NCBI GenBank assembly: GCA_030142905.1
Contig: JASJOG010000149.1
Span: 186,001-250,000, forward strand
Direction of reading: 5' to 3'
Source: Heliopora coerulea
Taxonomy: Eukaryota; Cnidaria; Anthozoa; Scleralcyonacea; Helioporidae
Length of the DNA: 64,000 bases
Shown here: positions 14,599 to 30,199 of the stretch, piece by piece
How positions within the stretch are numbered: the first letter of the stretch is position 1
Layout of the letters: the number at the start of each line of letters is the position of its first letter
The notes under the pieces: generated by a model
What the model saw: only the letters and a program-made list of their open reading frames with translations
Database searches by the model: none
Told to the model about the DNA's origin: nothing
Made by a program: the position numbers and the translations under genes

Positions 14599-17500
14599 TC
14601 TATGCAATAAACTTTCGTATTTTGACCTTATTTCGAAAGTTGAAAATTGATCGAAAAATCGTCAAAAACCAAAGGTTAACCCCTTTACTTTTTGGTGAAA
14701 TTTTTCAACCTAAAATACTCAACGTAATTTCACCGAAAAACCACTCCAATCACTGCAAAACTACTTTCTATGCAATAAACTTTCATATTTTGACCTTATT
14801 TCGAAAGTTGAAAATTGGTCGAAAAATCGTGAAAAACCAAAGGTTAACCCCTTTACTTTTTGGTCCAATTTTTCGACCTAAAATACTCAACGTAAATTCA
14901 CCGAAAAACCACTCCAATCACTGCAAAACCACTTTCTATGCAATAAACTTTCGTATTTTGACCTTATTTCGAAAGTTGAAAATTGGTCGAAAAATCGTGA
15001 AAAATCAAAGGTTAACCCCTTTACTTTTTAGACCAATTTTTCGACCGAAAACAGTCAACGTAAATTCACCGAAAAACCACTCCAATCACTGCAAAACTAC
15101 TTTCTATAGAATAAACTTTCGTATTTTGACCTTATTTCGAAAGTTGGAAATTGGTCGAAAAATCGTCAAAAACAAAAGGTTAACCCATTTACTTTTTGGT
15201 CCAATTTTTCAACCGAAAACAGTCAACGTAAATTCACCGAAAAACCACTCCAATCACTGCAAAACCACTTTCTATGCAATAAACTTTCGTATTACGACCT
15301 TATTTCGAAAGTTGAAAATTGGTCGAAAAATCGTGAAAAATCAAAGGTTAACCCCTTTACTTTTTAGTCCAATTTTTCGACCGAAAACAGTCAACGTAAA
15401 TTCACCGAAAAACCACTCCAATCACTGCAAAACTACTTTCTATGCAATAAACTTTCATATTTTGACCTTATTTCGAAAGTTGAAAATTGGTCGAAAAATC
15501 GTGAAAAACCAAAGGTTAACCCCTTTACTTTTTGGTCCAATTTTTCGACCGAAAATAGTCAACGTAATTTTACCGAAAAACCACTCCAATCATTTCAAAA
15601 CTACTTTCTATGCAATAAACTTTCGTATTTTGATCTTATTTCGAAAGTTGAAAATTGATCGAAAAATCGTCAAAAACCAAAGGTTAACCCCTTTACTTTT
15701 TGGTGAAATTTTTCGACCTAAAATACTCAACGTAATTTCACCGAAAAATCACTCCAATCACTGCAAAACTACTTTCTATGCCATTAACTTTCATATTTTG
15801 AACTTATTTCGAAAGTTGAAAATTGGTAGAAAAATCGTGATAAACCAAAGGTTAACCCCTTTACTTTTTGGTCCAATTTTTCGACCGAAAATAGTCTACG
15901 TAAATTCACCGAAAAACCACTCCAATCACTGCAAAACCACTTTCTATGCAATAAACTTTCGTATTTTGACCTTATTTCGAAAGTTGGAAATTGGTCGAAA
16001 AATCGTGAAAAACCAAAGGTTAACCCCCTTACTTTTTGGTCAAATTTTTCGACCTAAAATACTCAACGTAATTTCACCGAAAAACCACTCCAATCATTTC
16101 AAAACTACTTTCTATGCAATTAACTTTCATATTTTGACCTTATTTCGAAAGTTGAAAATTGGTCGAAAAATCGTGAAAAACCAAAGGTTAACCCCTTTAC
16201 TTTTTGGTCCAATTTTTCCACCGAAAATAGTCAACGTAAATTCACCGAAAAACTCTCCAATCACTGCAAAACTACTTTCTATGCAATAAACTTTCGTATT
16301 TTGACCTTATTTCGAAAGTTAGAAATTGATCGATAAATCGTCAAAAACAAAAGGTTAACCCATTTACTTTTTGGTCCAATTTTTCGACCGAAAACAGTCA
16401 ACGTAAATTCACCGAAAAACCACTCCAATCACTGCAAAACCACTTTCTATGCAATAAACTTTCGTATTACGACCTTATTTCGAAAGTTGAAAATTGGTCG
16501 AAAAATCGTGAAAAATCAAAGGTTAACCCCTTTACTTTTTAGTCCAATTTTTCGACCGAAAACAGTCAACGTAAATTCACCGAAAAACCACTCCAATCAC
16601 TGCAAAACTACTTTCTATGCAATAAACTTTCGTATTTTGATGTTATTTCGAAAGTTGAAAATTGATCGAAAAATCGTCAAAAACCAAAGGTTAACCCCTT
16701 TACTTTTTGGTGAAATTTTTCAACCTAAAATACTCAACGTAAATTCACCGAAAAACCACTCCAATCACTGCAAAACTACTTTCTATGCAATAAACTTTCA
16801 TATTTTGACCTTATTTCGAAAGTTGAAAATTGGTCGAAAAATCGTGAAAAACCAAAGGTTAACCCTTTTACTTTTTGGTCCAATTTTTCGACCGAAAATA
16901 GTCAACGTAATTTTACCGAAAAACCACTCCAATCATTTCAAAACTACTTTCTATGCAATAAACTTTCGTATTTTGATCTTATTTCGAAAGTTGAAAATTG
17001 ATCGAAAAATCGTCAAAAACCAAAGGTTAACCCCTTTACTTTTTGGTGAAATTTTTCGACCTAAAATACTCAACGTAATTTCACCGAAAAATCACTCCAA
17101 TCACTGCAAAACTACTTTCTATGCCATTAACTTTCATATTTTGACCTTATTTCGAAAGTTGAAAATTGGTAGAAAAATCGTGATAAACCAAAGGTTAACC
17201 CCTTTACTTTTTGGTCCAATTTTTCGACCGAAAATAGTCTACGTAAATTCACCGAAAAACCACTCCAATCACTGCAAAACCACTTTCTATGCAATAAACT
17301 TTCGTATTTTGACCTTATTTCGAAAGTTGGAAATTGGTCGAAAAATCGTGAAAAACCAAAGGTTAACCCCCTTACTTTTTGGTCAAATTTTTCGACCTAA
17401 AATACTCAACGTAATTTCACCGAAAAACCACTCCAATCATTTCAAAACTACTTTCTATGCAATTAACTTTCATATTTTGACCTTATTTCGAAAGTTGAAA

Positions 17501-20500
17501 ATTGGTCGAAAAATCGTGAAAAACCAAAGGTTAACCCCTTTACTTTTTGGTCCAATTTTTCCACCGAAAATAGTCAACGTAAATTCACCGAAAAACTCTC
17601 CAATCACTGCAAAACTACTTTCTATGCAATAAACTTTCATATTTTGACCTTATTTCGAAAGTTGAAAATTGGTCGAAAAATCGTGAAAAACCAAAGGTTA
17701 ACCCCTTTACTTTTTGGTCCATTTTTTCGACCGAAAACAGTCAACGTAAATTCACCGAAAAACGACTCCAATCACTGCAAATCCACTTTCTATGCAATAA
17801 ATTTTCGTATTTTGACCTTATAATTGAAATATTTTGACCTTATATTGAAAATTGGTCGAAAAATCGTGAAAAATCAAAGGTTAACCACTTTACTTTTTAG
17901 TCCAATTTTTCGACCGAAAACAGTCAACGTAAATTCACCGAAAAACCACTCCAATCACTGCAAAACTACTTTCTATGCAATAAACTTTCGTATTTTGACC
18001 TTATTTCGAAAGTTGGAAATTGGTCGAAAAATCGTCAAAAACCAAAGGTTAACCCCTTTACTTTTTGGTGAAATGTTTCGACCTAAAATACTCAACGTAA
18101 TTTCACCGAAAAACCACTCCAATTACTGCAAAACTACTTTCTATGCAATAAACTTTCATATTTTGACCTTATTTCGAAAGTTGAAAATTGGTCGAAAAAT
18201 CGTGAAAAACCAAAGGTTAACCCCTTTACTTTTTGGTCCAATTTTTCGACCGAAAATAGTCAACGTAAATTCACCGAAAAACCACTCCAATCACTGCAAA
18301 ACTACTTTCTATGCAATAAACTTTCGTATTTTGACCTTATTTCGAAAGTTGAAAATTGGTCGATAAATCGTGAAAAATCAAAGGTTAACCCCTTTACTTT
18401 TTAGTCCAATTTTTCGACCGAAAACAGTCAACGTAAATTCACCGAAAAACCACTCCAATCACTGCAAAACTACTTTCTATAGAATAAACTTTCGTATTTT
18501 GACCTTATTTCGAAAGTTAGAAATTGATCGATAAATCGTCAAAAACAAAAGGTTAACCCATTTACTTTTTGGTCCAATTTTTCGACCGAAAACAGTCAAC
18601 GTAAATTCACCGAAAAACCACTCCAATCACTGCAAAACCACTTTCTATGCAATAAACTTTCGTATTTCGACCTTTTTTCGAAAGTTGAAAATTGGTCGAA
18701 AAATCGTGAAAAATCAAAGGTTAACCCCTTTACTTTTTAGTCCAATTTTTCGACCGAAAACAGTCAACGTAAATTCACCGAAAAACCACTCCAATCACTG
18801 CAAAACTACTTTCTATAGAATAAACTTTCGTATTTTGACCTTATTTCGAAAGTTAGAAATTGATCGATAAATCGTCAAAAACAAAAGGTTAACCCATTTA
18901 CTTTTTGGTCCAATTTTTCCACCGAAAACAGTCAACGTAAATTCACCGAAAAACCACTCCAATCACTGCAAAACCACTTTCTATGCAATAAACTTTCGTA
19001 TTTCGACCTTTTTTCGAAAGTTGAAAATTGGTGGAAAAATCGTGAAAAATCAAAGGTTAACCCCTTTACTTTTTAGTCCAATTTTTCGACCGAAAACAGT
19101 CAACGTAAATTCACCGAAAAACCACTCCAATCACTGCAAAACTACTTTCTATGCAATAAACTTTCGTATTTTGATGTTATTTCGAAAGTTGAAAATTGAT
19201 CGAAAAATCGTGAAAAACCAAAGGTTAACCCCCTTACTTTTTGGTCAAATTTTTCGACCTAAAATACTCAACGTAATTTCACCGAAAAACCACTCCAATC
19301 ATTTCAAAACTACTTTCTATGCAATTAACTTTCGTATTTTGACCTTATTTCGAAAGTTGAAAATTGGTCGAAAAATCGTGAAAAACCAAATGTTAACCCC
19401 TTTACTTTTTGGTCCAATTTTTCCACCGAAAATAGTCAACGTAAATTCACCGAAAAACTCTCCAATCACTGCAAAACTACTTTCTATGCAATAAACTTTC
19501 ATATTTTGACCTTATTTCGAAAGTTGAAAATTGGTCGAAAAATCGTGAAAAACCAAAGGTTAACCCCTTTACTTTTTGGTCCATTTTTTCGACCGAAAAC
19601 AGTCAACGTAATTTCACCGAAAATCCACTCCAATCACTGCAAAACTACTTTCTATAGAATAAACTTTCGTATTTTGACCTTATTTCGAAAGTTGGAAATT
19701 GATCGATAAATCGTCAAAAACAAAAGGTTAACCCATTTACTTTTTGGTCCAATTTTTCGACCGAAAACAGTCAACGTAAATTCACCGAAAAACCACTCCA
19801 ATCACTGCAAAACCACTTTCTATGCAATAAACTTTCGTATTTCGACCTTTTTTCGAAAGTTGAAAATTGGTCGAAAAATCGTGAAAAATCAAAGGTTAAC
19901 CCCTTTACTTTTTAGTCCAATTTTTCGACCGAAAACAGTCAACGTAAATTCACCGAAAAACCACTCCAATCACTGCAAAACTACTTTCTATGCAATAAAC
20001 TTTCGTATTTTGATGTTATTTCGAAAGTTGAAAATTGATCGAAAAATCGTCAAAAACCAAAGGTTAACCCCTTTACTTTTTGGTGAAATTTTTCAACCTA
20101 AAATACTCAACGTAAATTCACGGAAAAAACCACTCCAATCACTGCAAAACTACTTTCTATGCAATAAACTTTCATATTTTGACCTTATTTCCAAAGTTGA
20201 AAATTGGTCGAAAAATCGTGAAAAACCAAAGGTTAACCCCTTTACTTTTTGGTGAAAATTTTCGACCTAAAATACTCAACGTAATTTCACCGAAAAACCA
20301 CTCCAATCATTTCAAAACTACTTTCTATGCAATTAACTTTCATATTTTGACCTTATTTCGAAAGTTGAAAATTGGTCGAAAAATCGTGAAAAACCAAAGG
20401 TTAACCCCTTTACTTTTTGTACCAATTTTTCCACCGAAAATAGTCAACGTAAATTCACCGAAAAACTCTCCAATCACTGCAAAACTACTTTCTATGCAAT

Positions 20501-23500
20501 AAACTTTCATATTTTGACCTTATTTCGAAAGTTGAAAATTGTTCGAAAAATCGTGAAAAACCAAAGGTTAACCCCTTTACTTTTTGGTCCATTTTTTCGA
20601 CCGAAAACAGTCAACGTAAATTCACCGAAAAACGACTCCAATCACTGCAAATCCACTTTCTATGCAATAAATTTTCGTATTTTGACCTTATAATTGAAAT
20701 ATTTTGACCTTATATTGAAAATTGGTCGAAAAATCGTGAAAAATCAAAGGTTAACCACTTTACTTTTTAGTCCAATTTTTCGACCGAAAACAGTCAACGT
20801 AAATTCACCGAAAAACCACTCCAATCACTGCAAAACTACTTTCTATGCAATAAACTTTCGTATTTTGACCTTATTTCGAAAGTTGGAAATTGGTCGAAAA
20901 ATCGTCAAAAACCAAATGTTAACCCCTTTACTTTTTGGTGAAATGTTTCGACCTAAAATACTCAACGTAATTTCACCGAAAAACCACTCCAATCACTGCA
21001 AAACTACTTTCTATGCAATAAACTTTCATATTTTGACCTTATTTCGAAAGTTGAAAATTGGTCGAAAAATCGTGAAAAACCAAAGGTTAACCCCTTTACT
21101 TTTTGGTCCAATTTTTCCACCGAAAATAGTCAACGTAAATTCACCGAAAAACCACTCCAATCACAGCAAAACCACTTTCTATGCAATAAACTTTCGTATT
21201 TTGACCTTATTTCGAAAGTTGAAAATTGGTCGATAAATCGTGAAAAATCAAAGGTTAACCCCTTTACTTTTTGGTCCAATTTTTCTACCGAAAACAGTCA
21301 ACGTAAATTCACCGAAAAACCACTCCAATCACTGCAAAACCACTTTCTATGCAATAAACTTTCGTATTACGACCTTATTTCGAAAGTTGAAAATTGGTGG
21401 AAAAATCGTGAAAAATCAAAGGTTAACCCCTTTACTTTTTAGTCCAATTTTTCGACCGAAAACAGTCAACGTAAATTCACCGAAAAACCACTCCAATCAC
21501 TGCAAAACTACTTTCTATGCAATAAACTTTCATATTTTGACCTTATTTCGAAAGTTGAAAATTGGTCGAAAAATCGTGAAAAACCAAAGGTTAACCCCTT
21601 TACTTTTTGGTGAAAATTTTCGAACTAAAATACTCAACGTAATTTCACCGAAAAACCACTCCAATCATTTCAAAACTACTTTCTATGCAATTAACTTTCA
21701 TATTTTGACCTTATTTCGAAAGTTGAAAATTGGTCGAAAAATCGTCAAAAACCAAAGGTTAACCCCTTTACTTTTTGGTCCAATTTTTCCACCGAAAATA
21801 GTCAACGTAAATTCACCGAAAAACTCTCCAATCACTGCAAAACTACTTTCTATGCAATAAACTTTCATATTTTGACCTTATTTCGAAAGTTGAAAATTGG
21901 TCGAAAAATTGTGAAAAACCAAAGGTTAACCCCTTTACTTTTTGGTCCATTTTTTCGACCGAAAACAGTCAACGTAAATTCACCGAAAAACGACTCCAAT
22001 CACTGCAAATCCACTTTCTATGCAATAAATTTTCGTATTTTGACCTTATAATTGAAATATTTTGACCTTATATTCAAAATTGGTCGAAAAATCGTGAAAA
22101 ATCAAAGGTTAACCACTTTACTTTTTAGTCCAATTTTTCGACCGAAAACAGTCAACGTAAATTCACCGAAAAACCACTCCAATCACTGCAAAACTACTTT
22201 CTATGCAATAAACGTTCGTATTTTGAACTTATTTCGAAAGTTGGAAATTGGTCGAAAAATCGTGAAAAACCAAATGTTAACCCCTTTACTTTTTGGTCCA
22301 ATTTTTCCACCGAAAACAGTCAACGTAAATTCACCGAAAAACCACTCCAATCACTGCAAAACTACTTTCTATGCAATAAACTTTCGTATTTTGACCTTAT
22401 TTCGAAAGTTGGAAATTGGTCGAAAAATCGTCAAAAACCAAAGGTTAACCCCTTTACTTTTTGGTGAAATGTTTCGACCTAAAATACTCAACGTAATTTC
22501 ACCGAAAAACCACTCCAATTACTGCAAAACTACTTTCTATGCAATAAACTTTCATATTTTGACCTTATTTCGAAAGTTGAAAATTGGTCGAAAAATCGTG
22601 AAAAACCAAAGGTTAACCCCTTTACTTTTTGGTCCAATTTTTCGACCGAAAATAGTCAACGTAAATTCACCGAAAAACCACTCCAATCACTGCAAAACCA
22701 CTTTCTATGCAATAAACTTTCGTATTTTGACCTTATTTCGAAAGTTGAAAATTGGTCGATAAATCGTGAAAAATCAAAGGTTAACCCCTTTACTTTTTAG
22801 TCCAATTTTTCGACCGAAAACAGTCAACGTAAATTCACCGAAAAACCACTCCAATCACTGCAAAACTACTTTCTATAGAATAAACTTTCGTATTTTGACC
22901 TTATTTCGAAAGTTAGAAATTGATCGATAAATCGTCAAAAACAAAAGGTTAACCCATTTACTTTTTGGTCCAATTTTTCGACCGAAAACAGTCAACGTAA
23001 ATTCACCGAAAAACCACTCCAATCACTGCAAAACCACTTTCTATGCAATAAACTTTCGTATTTCGACCTTTTTTCGAAAGTTGAAAATTGGTCGAAAAAT
23101 CGTGAAAAATCAAAGGTTAACCCCTTTACTTTTTAGTCCAATTTTTCGACCGAAAACAGTCAACGTAAATTCACCGAAAAACCACTCCAATCACTGCAAA
23201 ACTACTTTCTATAGAATAAACTTTCGTATTTTGACCTTATTTCGAAAGTTAGAAATTGATCGATAAATCGTCAAAAACAAAAGGTTAACCCATTTACTTT
23301 TTGGTCCAATTTTTCCACCGAAAACAGTCAACGTAAATTCACCGAAAAACCACTCCAATCACTGCAAAACCACTTTCTATGCAATAAACTTTCGTATTTC
23401 GACCTTTTTTCGAAAGTTGAAAATTGGTGGAAAAATCGTGAAAAATCAAAGGTTAACCCCTTTACTTTTTAGTCCAATTTTTCGACCGAAAACAGTCAAC

Positions 23501-26500
23501 GTAAATTCACCGAAAAACCACTCCAATCACTGCAAAACTACTTTCTATGCAATAAACTTTCGTATTTTGATGTTATTTCGAAAGTTGAAAATTGATCGAA
23601 AAATCGTCAAAAACCAAAGGTTAACCCCTTTACTTTTTGGTGAAATTTTTCAACCTAAAATACTCAACGTAAATTCACCGAAAAACCACTCCAATCACTG
23701 CAAAACTACTTTCTATGCAATAAACTTTCATATTTTGACCTTATTTCGAAAGTTGAAAATTGGTCGAAAAATCGTGAAAAACCAAAGGTTAACCCCTTTA
23801 CTTTTTGGTGAAATTTTTCGACCTAAAATACTCAACGTAATTTCACCGAAAAACCACTCCAATCATTTCAAAACTACTTTCTATGCAATAAACTTTCGTA
23901 TTTTGATCTTATTTCGAAAGTTGAAAATTGATGGAAAAATCGTCAAAAACCAAAGGTTAACCCCTTTACTTTTTGGTGAAATTTTTCGACCGAAAACAGT
24001 CAACGTAATTTCACCGAAAATCCACTCCAATCACTGCAAAACTACTTTCTATAGAATAAACTTTCGTATTTTGACCTTATTTCGAAAGTTGGAAATTGAT
24101 CGATAAATCGTCAAAAACAAAAGGTTAACCCCTTTACTTTTTGGTCCAATTTTTCGACCGAAAACAGTCAACGTAAATTCACCGAAAAACCACTCCAATC
24201 ACTGCAAAACTACTTTCTATGCAATAAACTTTCATATTTTGACCTTATTTCGAAAGTTGAAAATTGGTCGAAAAATCGTGAAAAACCAAAGGTTAACCCC
24301 TTTACTTTTTGGTGAAAATTTTCGAACTAAAATACTCAACGTAATTTCACCGAAAAACCACTCCAATCATTTCAAAACTACTTTCTATGCAATTAACTTT
24401 CATATTTTGACCTTATTTCGAAAGTTGAAAATTGGTCGAAAAATCGTCAAAAACCAAAGGTTAACCCCTTTACTTTTTGGTCCAATTTTTCCACCGAAAA
24501 TAGTCAACGTAAATTCACCGAAAAACTCTCCAATCACTGCAAAACTACTTTCTATGCAATAAACTTTCATATTTTGACCTTATTTCGAAAGTTGAAAATT
24601 GGTCGAAAAATTGTGAAAAACCAAAGGTTAACCCCTTTACTTTTTGGTCCATTTTTTCGACCGAAAACAGTCAACGTAAATTCACCGAAAAACGACTCCA
24701 ATCACTGCAAATCCACTTTCTATGCAATAAATTTTCGTATTTTGACCTTATAATTGAAATATTTTGACCTTATATTCAAAATTGGTCGAAAAATCGTGAA
24801 AAATCAAAGGTTAACCACTTTACTTTTTAGTCCAATTTTTCGACCGAAAACAGTCAACGTAAATTCACCGAAAAACCACTCCAATCACTGCAAAACTACT
24901 TTCTATGCAATAAACGTTCGTATTTTGAACTTATTTCGAAAGTTGAAAATTGGTCGAAAAATCGTGAAAAACCAAATGTTAACCCCTTTACTTTTTGGTC
25001 CAATTTTTCCACCGAAAATAGTCAACGTAAATTCACCGAAAAACTCTCCAATCACTGCAAAACTACTTTCTATGCAATAAACTTTCATATTTTGACCTTA
25101 TTTCGAAAGTTGAAAATTGGTCGAAAAATCGTGAAAAACCAAAGGTTAACCCCTTTACTTTTTGGTCCATTTTTTCGACCGAAAACAGTCAATGTAAATT
25201 CACCGAAAAACGACTCCAATCACTGCAAATCCACTTTCTATGCAATAAATTTTCGTATTTTGACCTTATAATTGAAATATTTTGACCTTATATTGAAAAT
25301 TGGTGGAAAAATCGTGAAAAATCAAAGGTTAACCCCTTTACTTTTTAGTCCAATTTTTCGACCGAAAACAGTCAACGTAAATTCACCGAAAAACCACTCC
25401 AATCACTGCAAAACTACTTTCTATGCAATAAACTTTCGTATTTTGACCTTATTTCGAAAGTTGGAAATTGGTCGAAAAATCGTCAAAAACCAAATGTTAA
25501 CCCCTTTACTTTTTGGTGAAATGTTTCGACCTAAAATACTCAACGTAATTTCACCGAAAAACCACTCCAATCACTGCAAAACTACTTTCTATGCAATAAA
25601 CTTTCATATTTTGACCTTATTTCGAAAGTTGAAAATTGGTGGAAAAATCGTGAAAAATCAAAGGTTAACCCCTTTACTTTTTAGTCCAATTTTTCGACCA
25701 AAAACAGTCAACGTAAATTCACCGAAGAACCACTCCAATCACTGCAAAACTACTTTCTATGCAATAAACTTTCGTATTTTGACCTTATTTCGAAAGTTAG
25801 AAATTGATCGATAAATCGTCAAAAACAAAAGGTTAACCCATTTACTTTTTGGTCCAATTTTTCGACCGAAAACAGTCAACGTAAATTCACCGAAAAACCA
25901 CTCCAATCACTGCAAAACCACTTTCTATGCAATAAACTTTCGTATTACGACCTTATTTCGAAAGTTGAAAATTGGTCGAAAAATCGTGAAAAATCAAAGG
26001 TTAACCCCTTTACTTTTTAGTCCAATTTTTCGACCGAAAACAGTCAACGTAAATTCACCGAAAAACCACTCCAATCACTGCAAAACTACTTTCTATGCAA
26101 TAAACTTTCGTATTTTGATCTTATTTCGAAAGTTGAAAATTGATCGAAAAATCGTCAAAAACCAAAGGTTAACCCCTTTACTTTTTGGTGAAATTTTTCA
26201 ATCTAAAATACTCAACGTAAATTCACCGAAAAACCACTCCAATCACTGCAAAACTACTTTCTATGCAATAAACTTTCATATTTTGACCTTATTTCGAAAG
26301 TTGAAAATTGGTCGAAAAATCGTGAAAAACCAAAGGTTAACCCCTTTACTTTTTGGTCCAATTTTTCGACCGAAAATAGTCAACGAAATTTTACCGAAAA
26401 ACCACTCCAATCATTTCAAAACTACTTTCTATGCAATAAACTTTCGTATTTTGATCTTATTTCGAAAGTTGAAAATTGATCGAAAAATCGTCAAAAACCA

Positions 26501-29500
26501 AAGGTTAACCCCTTTACTTTTTGGTCCAATTTTTCGACCGAAAACAGTCAACGTAAATTCACCGAAAAACCACTCCAATCACTGCAAAACTACTTTCTAT
26601 GCCATTAACTTTCATATTTTGACCTTATTTCGAAAGTTGAAAATTGGTCGAAAAATCGTGAAAAATCAAAGGTTAACCCCTTTACTTTTTAGTCCAATTT
26701 TTCGACCGAAAACAGTCAACGTAAATTCACCGAAAAACCACTCCAATCACTGCAAAACTACTTTCTATGCAATAAACTTTCATATTTTGATGTTATTTCG
26801 AAAGTTGAAAATTGATCGAAAAATCGTCAAAAACCAAAGGTTAACCCCTTTACTTTTTGGTGAAATTTTTCAACCTAAAATACTCAACGTAAATTCACCG
26901 AAAAACCACTCCAATCACTGCAAAACTACTTTCTATGCAATAAACTTTCATATTTTGACCTTATTTCGAAAGTTGAAAATTGGTCGAAAAATCGTGAAAA
27001 ATCAAAGGTTAACCACTTTACTTTTTAGTCCAATTTTTCGACCGAAAACAGTCAACGTAAATTCACCGAAAAACCACTCCAATCACTGCAAAACTACTTT
27101 CTATGCAATAAACTTTCGTATTTTGACCTTATTTCGAAAGTTGGAAATTGGTCGAAAAATCGTCAAAAACCAAATGTTAACCCCTTTACTTTTTGGTGAA
27201 ATGTTTCGACCGAAAACAGTCAACGTAAATTCACCGAAAAACCACTCCAATCACTGCAAAACTACTTTCTATGCAATAAACTTTCGTATTTTGACCTTAT
27301 TTCGAAAGTTGGAAATTGGTCGAAAAATCGTCAAAAACCAAATGTTAACCCCTTTACTTTTTGGTGAAATTTTTCGACCGAAAACAGTCAACGTAATTTC
27401 ACCGAAAATCCACTCCAATCACTGCAAAACTACTTTCTATAGAATAAACTTTCGTATTTTGACCTTATTTCGAAAGTTAGAAATTGATCGATAAATCGTC
27501 AAAAACAAAAGGTTAACCCATTTACTTTTTGGTCCAATTTTTCGACCGAAAACAGTCAACGTAAATTCACCGAAAAACCACTCCAATCACTGCAAAACCA
27601 CTTTCTATGCAATAAACTTTCGTATTTCGACCTTTTTTCGAAAGTTGAAAATTGGTCGAAAAATCGTGAAAAATCAAAGGTTAACCCCTTTACTTTTTAG
27701 TCCAATTTTTCGACCGAAAACAGTCAACGTAAATTCACCGAAAAACCACTCCAATCATTTCAAAACTACTTTCTATGCAATAAACTTTCGTATTTTGATC
27801 TTATTTCGAAAGTTGAAAATTGATCGAAAAATCGTCAAAAACCAAAGGTTAACCCCTTTACTTTTTGGTGAAATTTTTCGACCTAAAATACTCAAAGTAA
27901 TTTCACCGAAAAATCACTCCAATCACTGCAAAACTACTTTCTATGCCATTAACTTTCATATTTTGACCTTATTTCGAAAGTTGAAAATTGGTAGAAAAAT
28001 CGTGATAAACCAAAGGTTAACCCCTTTACTTTTTGGTCCAATTTTTCGACCGAAAATAGTCTACGTAAATTCACCGAAAAACCACTCCAATCACTGCAAA
28101 ACCACTTTCTATGCAATAAACTTTCGTATTTTGACCTTATTTCGAAAGTTGGAAATTGGTCGAAAAATCGTGAAAAACCAAAGGTTAACCCCCTTACTTT
28201 TTGGTCAAATTTTTCGACCTAAAATACTCAACGTAATTTCACCGAAAAACCACTCCAATCATTTCAAAACTACTTTCTATGCAATTAACTTTCATATTTT
28301 GACCTTATTTCGAAAGTTGAAAATTGGTCGAAAAATCGTGAAAAACCAAAGGTTAACCCCTTTACTTTTTGGTCCATTTTTTCGACCGAAAACAGTCAAC
28401 GTAAATTCACCGAAAAACGACTCCAATCACTGCAAATCCACTTTCTATGCAATAAACTTTCGTATTTTGACCTTATTTCGAAAGTTGAAAATTGGTCGAT
28501 AAATCGTGAAAAATCAAAGGTTAACCCCTTTACTTTTTAGTCCAATTTTTCGACCGAAAACAGTCAACGTAAATTCACCGAAAAACCACTCCAATCACTG
28601 CAAAACTACTTTCTATAGAATAAACTTTCGTATTTTGACCTTATTTCGAAAGTTAGAAATTGATCGATAAATCGTCAAAAACAAAAGGTTAACCCATTTA
28701 CTTTTTGGTCCAATTTTTCGACCGAAAACAGTCAACGTAAATTCACCGAAAAACCACTCCAATCACTGCAAAACCACTTTCTATGCAATAAACTTTCGTA
28801 TTTCGACCTTTTTTCGAAAGTTGAAAATTGGTCGAAAAATCGTGAAAAATCAAAGGTTAACCCCTTTACTTTTTAGTCCAATTTTTCGACCGAAAACAGT
28901 CAACGTAAATTCACCGAAAAACCACTCCAATCACTGCAAAACTACTTTCTATAGAATAAACTTTCGTATTTTGACCTTATTTCGAAAGTTAGAAATTGAT
29001 CGATAAATCGTCAAAAACAAAAGGTTAACCCATTTACTTTTTGGTCCAATTTTTCCACCGAAAACAGTCAACGTAAATTCACCGAAAAACCACTCCAATC
29101 ACTGCAAAACCACTTTCTATGCAATAAACTTTCGTATTTCGACCTTTTTTCGAAAGTTGAAAATTGGTCGAAAAATCGTGAAAAATCAAAGGTTAACCCC
29201 TTTACTTTTTAGTCCAATTTTTCGACCGAAAACAGTCAACGTAAATTCACCGAAAAACCACTCCAATCACTGCAAAACTACTTTCTATGCAATAAACTTT
29301 CGTATTTTGATGTTATTTCGAAAGTTGAAAATTGATCGAAAAATCGTGAAAAACCAAAGGTTAACCCCCTTACTTTTTGGTCAAATTTTTCGACCTAAAA
29401 TACTCAACGTAATTTCACCGAAAAACCACTCCAATCATTTCAAAACTACTTTCTATGCAATTAACTTTCGTATTTTGACCTTATTTCGAAAGTTGAAAAT

Positions 29501-30199
29501 TGGTCGAAAAATCGTGAAAAACCAAATGTTAACCCCTTTACTTTTTGGTCCAATTTTTCCACCGAAAATAGTCAACGTAAATTCACCGAAAAACTCTCCA
29601 ATCACTGCAAAACTACTTTCTATGCAATAAACTTTCATATTTTGACCTTATTTCGAAAGTTGAAAATTGGTCGAAAAATCGTGAAAAACCAAAGGTTAAC
29701 CCCTTTACTTTTTGGTCCATTTTTTCGACCGAAAACAGTCAACGTAAATTCACCGAAAAACGACTCCAATCACTGCAAATCCACTTTCTATGCAATAAAT
29801 TTTCGTATTTTGACCTTATAATTGAAATATTTTGACCTTATATTGAAAATTGGTCGAAAAATCGTGAAAAATCAAAGGTTAACCACTTTACTTTTTAGTC
29901 CAATTTTTCGACCGAAAACAGTCAACGTAAATTCACCGAAAAACCACTCCAATCACTGCAAAACTACTTTCTATGCAATAAACTTTCGTATTTTGACCTT
30001 ATTTCGAAAGTTGGAAATTGGTCGAAAAATCGTCAAAAACCAAATGTTAACCCCTTTACATTTTGGTGAAATGTTTCGACCTAAAATACTCAACGTAATT
30101 TCACCGAAAAACCACTCCAATCACTGCAAAACTACTTTCTATGCAATAAACTTTCATATTTTGACCTTATTTCGAAAGTTGAAAATTGGTCGATAAATC

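Noticed and set aside
14115..16289. A 724-codon open frame, and similar long frames across 1-56 kb, as repeat-protein genes
   Set aside because: They are products of a stop-free 3n-length satellite. Variation is mostly amino-acid changing, stops and frameshifts are common, and starts fall wherever a variant creates ATG, GTG or TTG.
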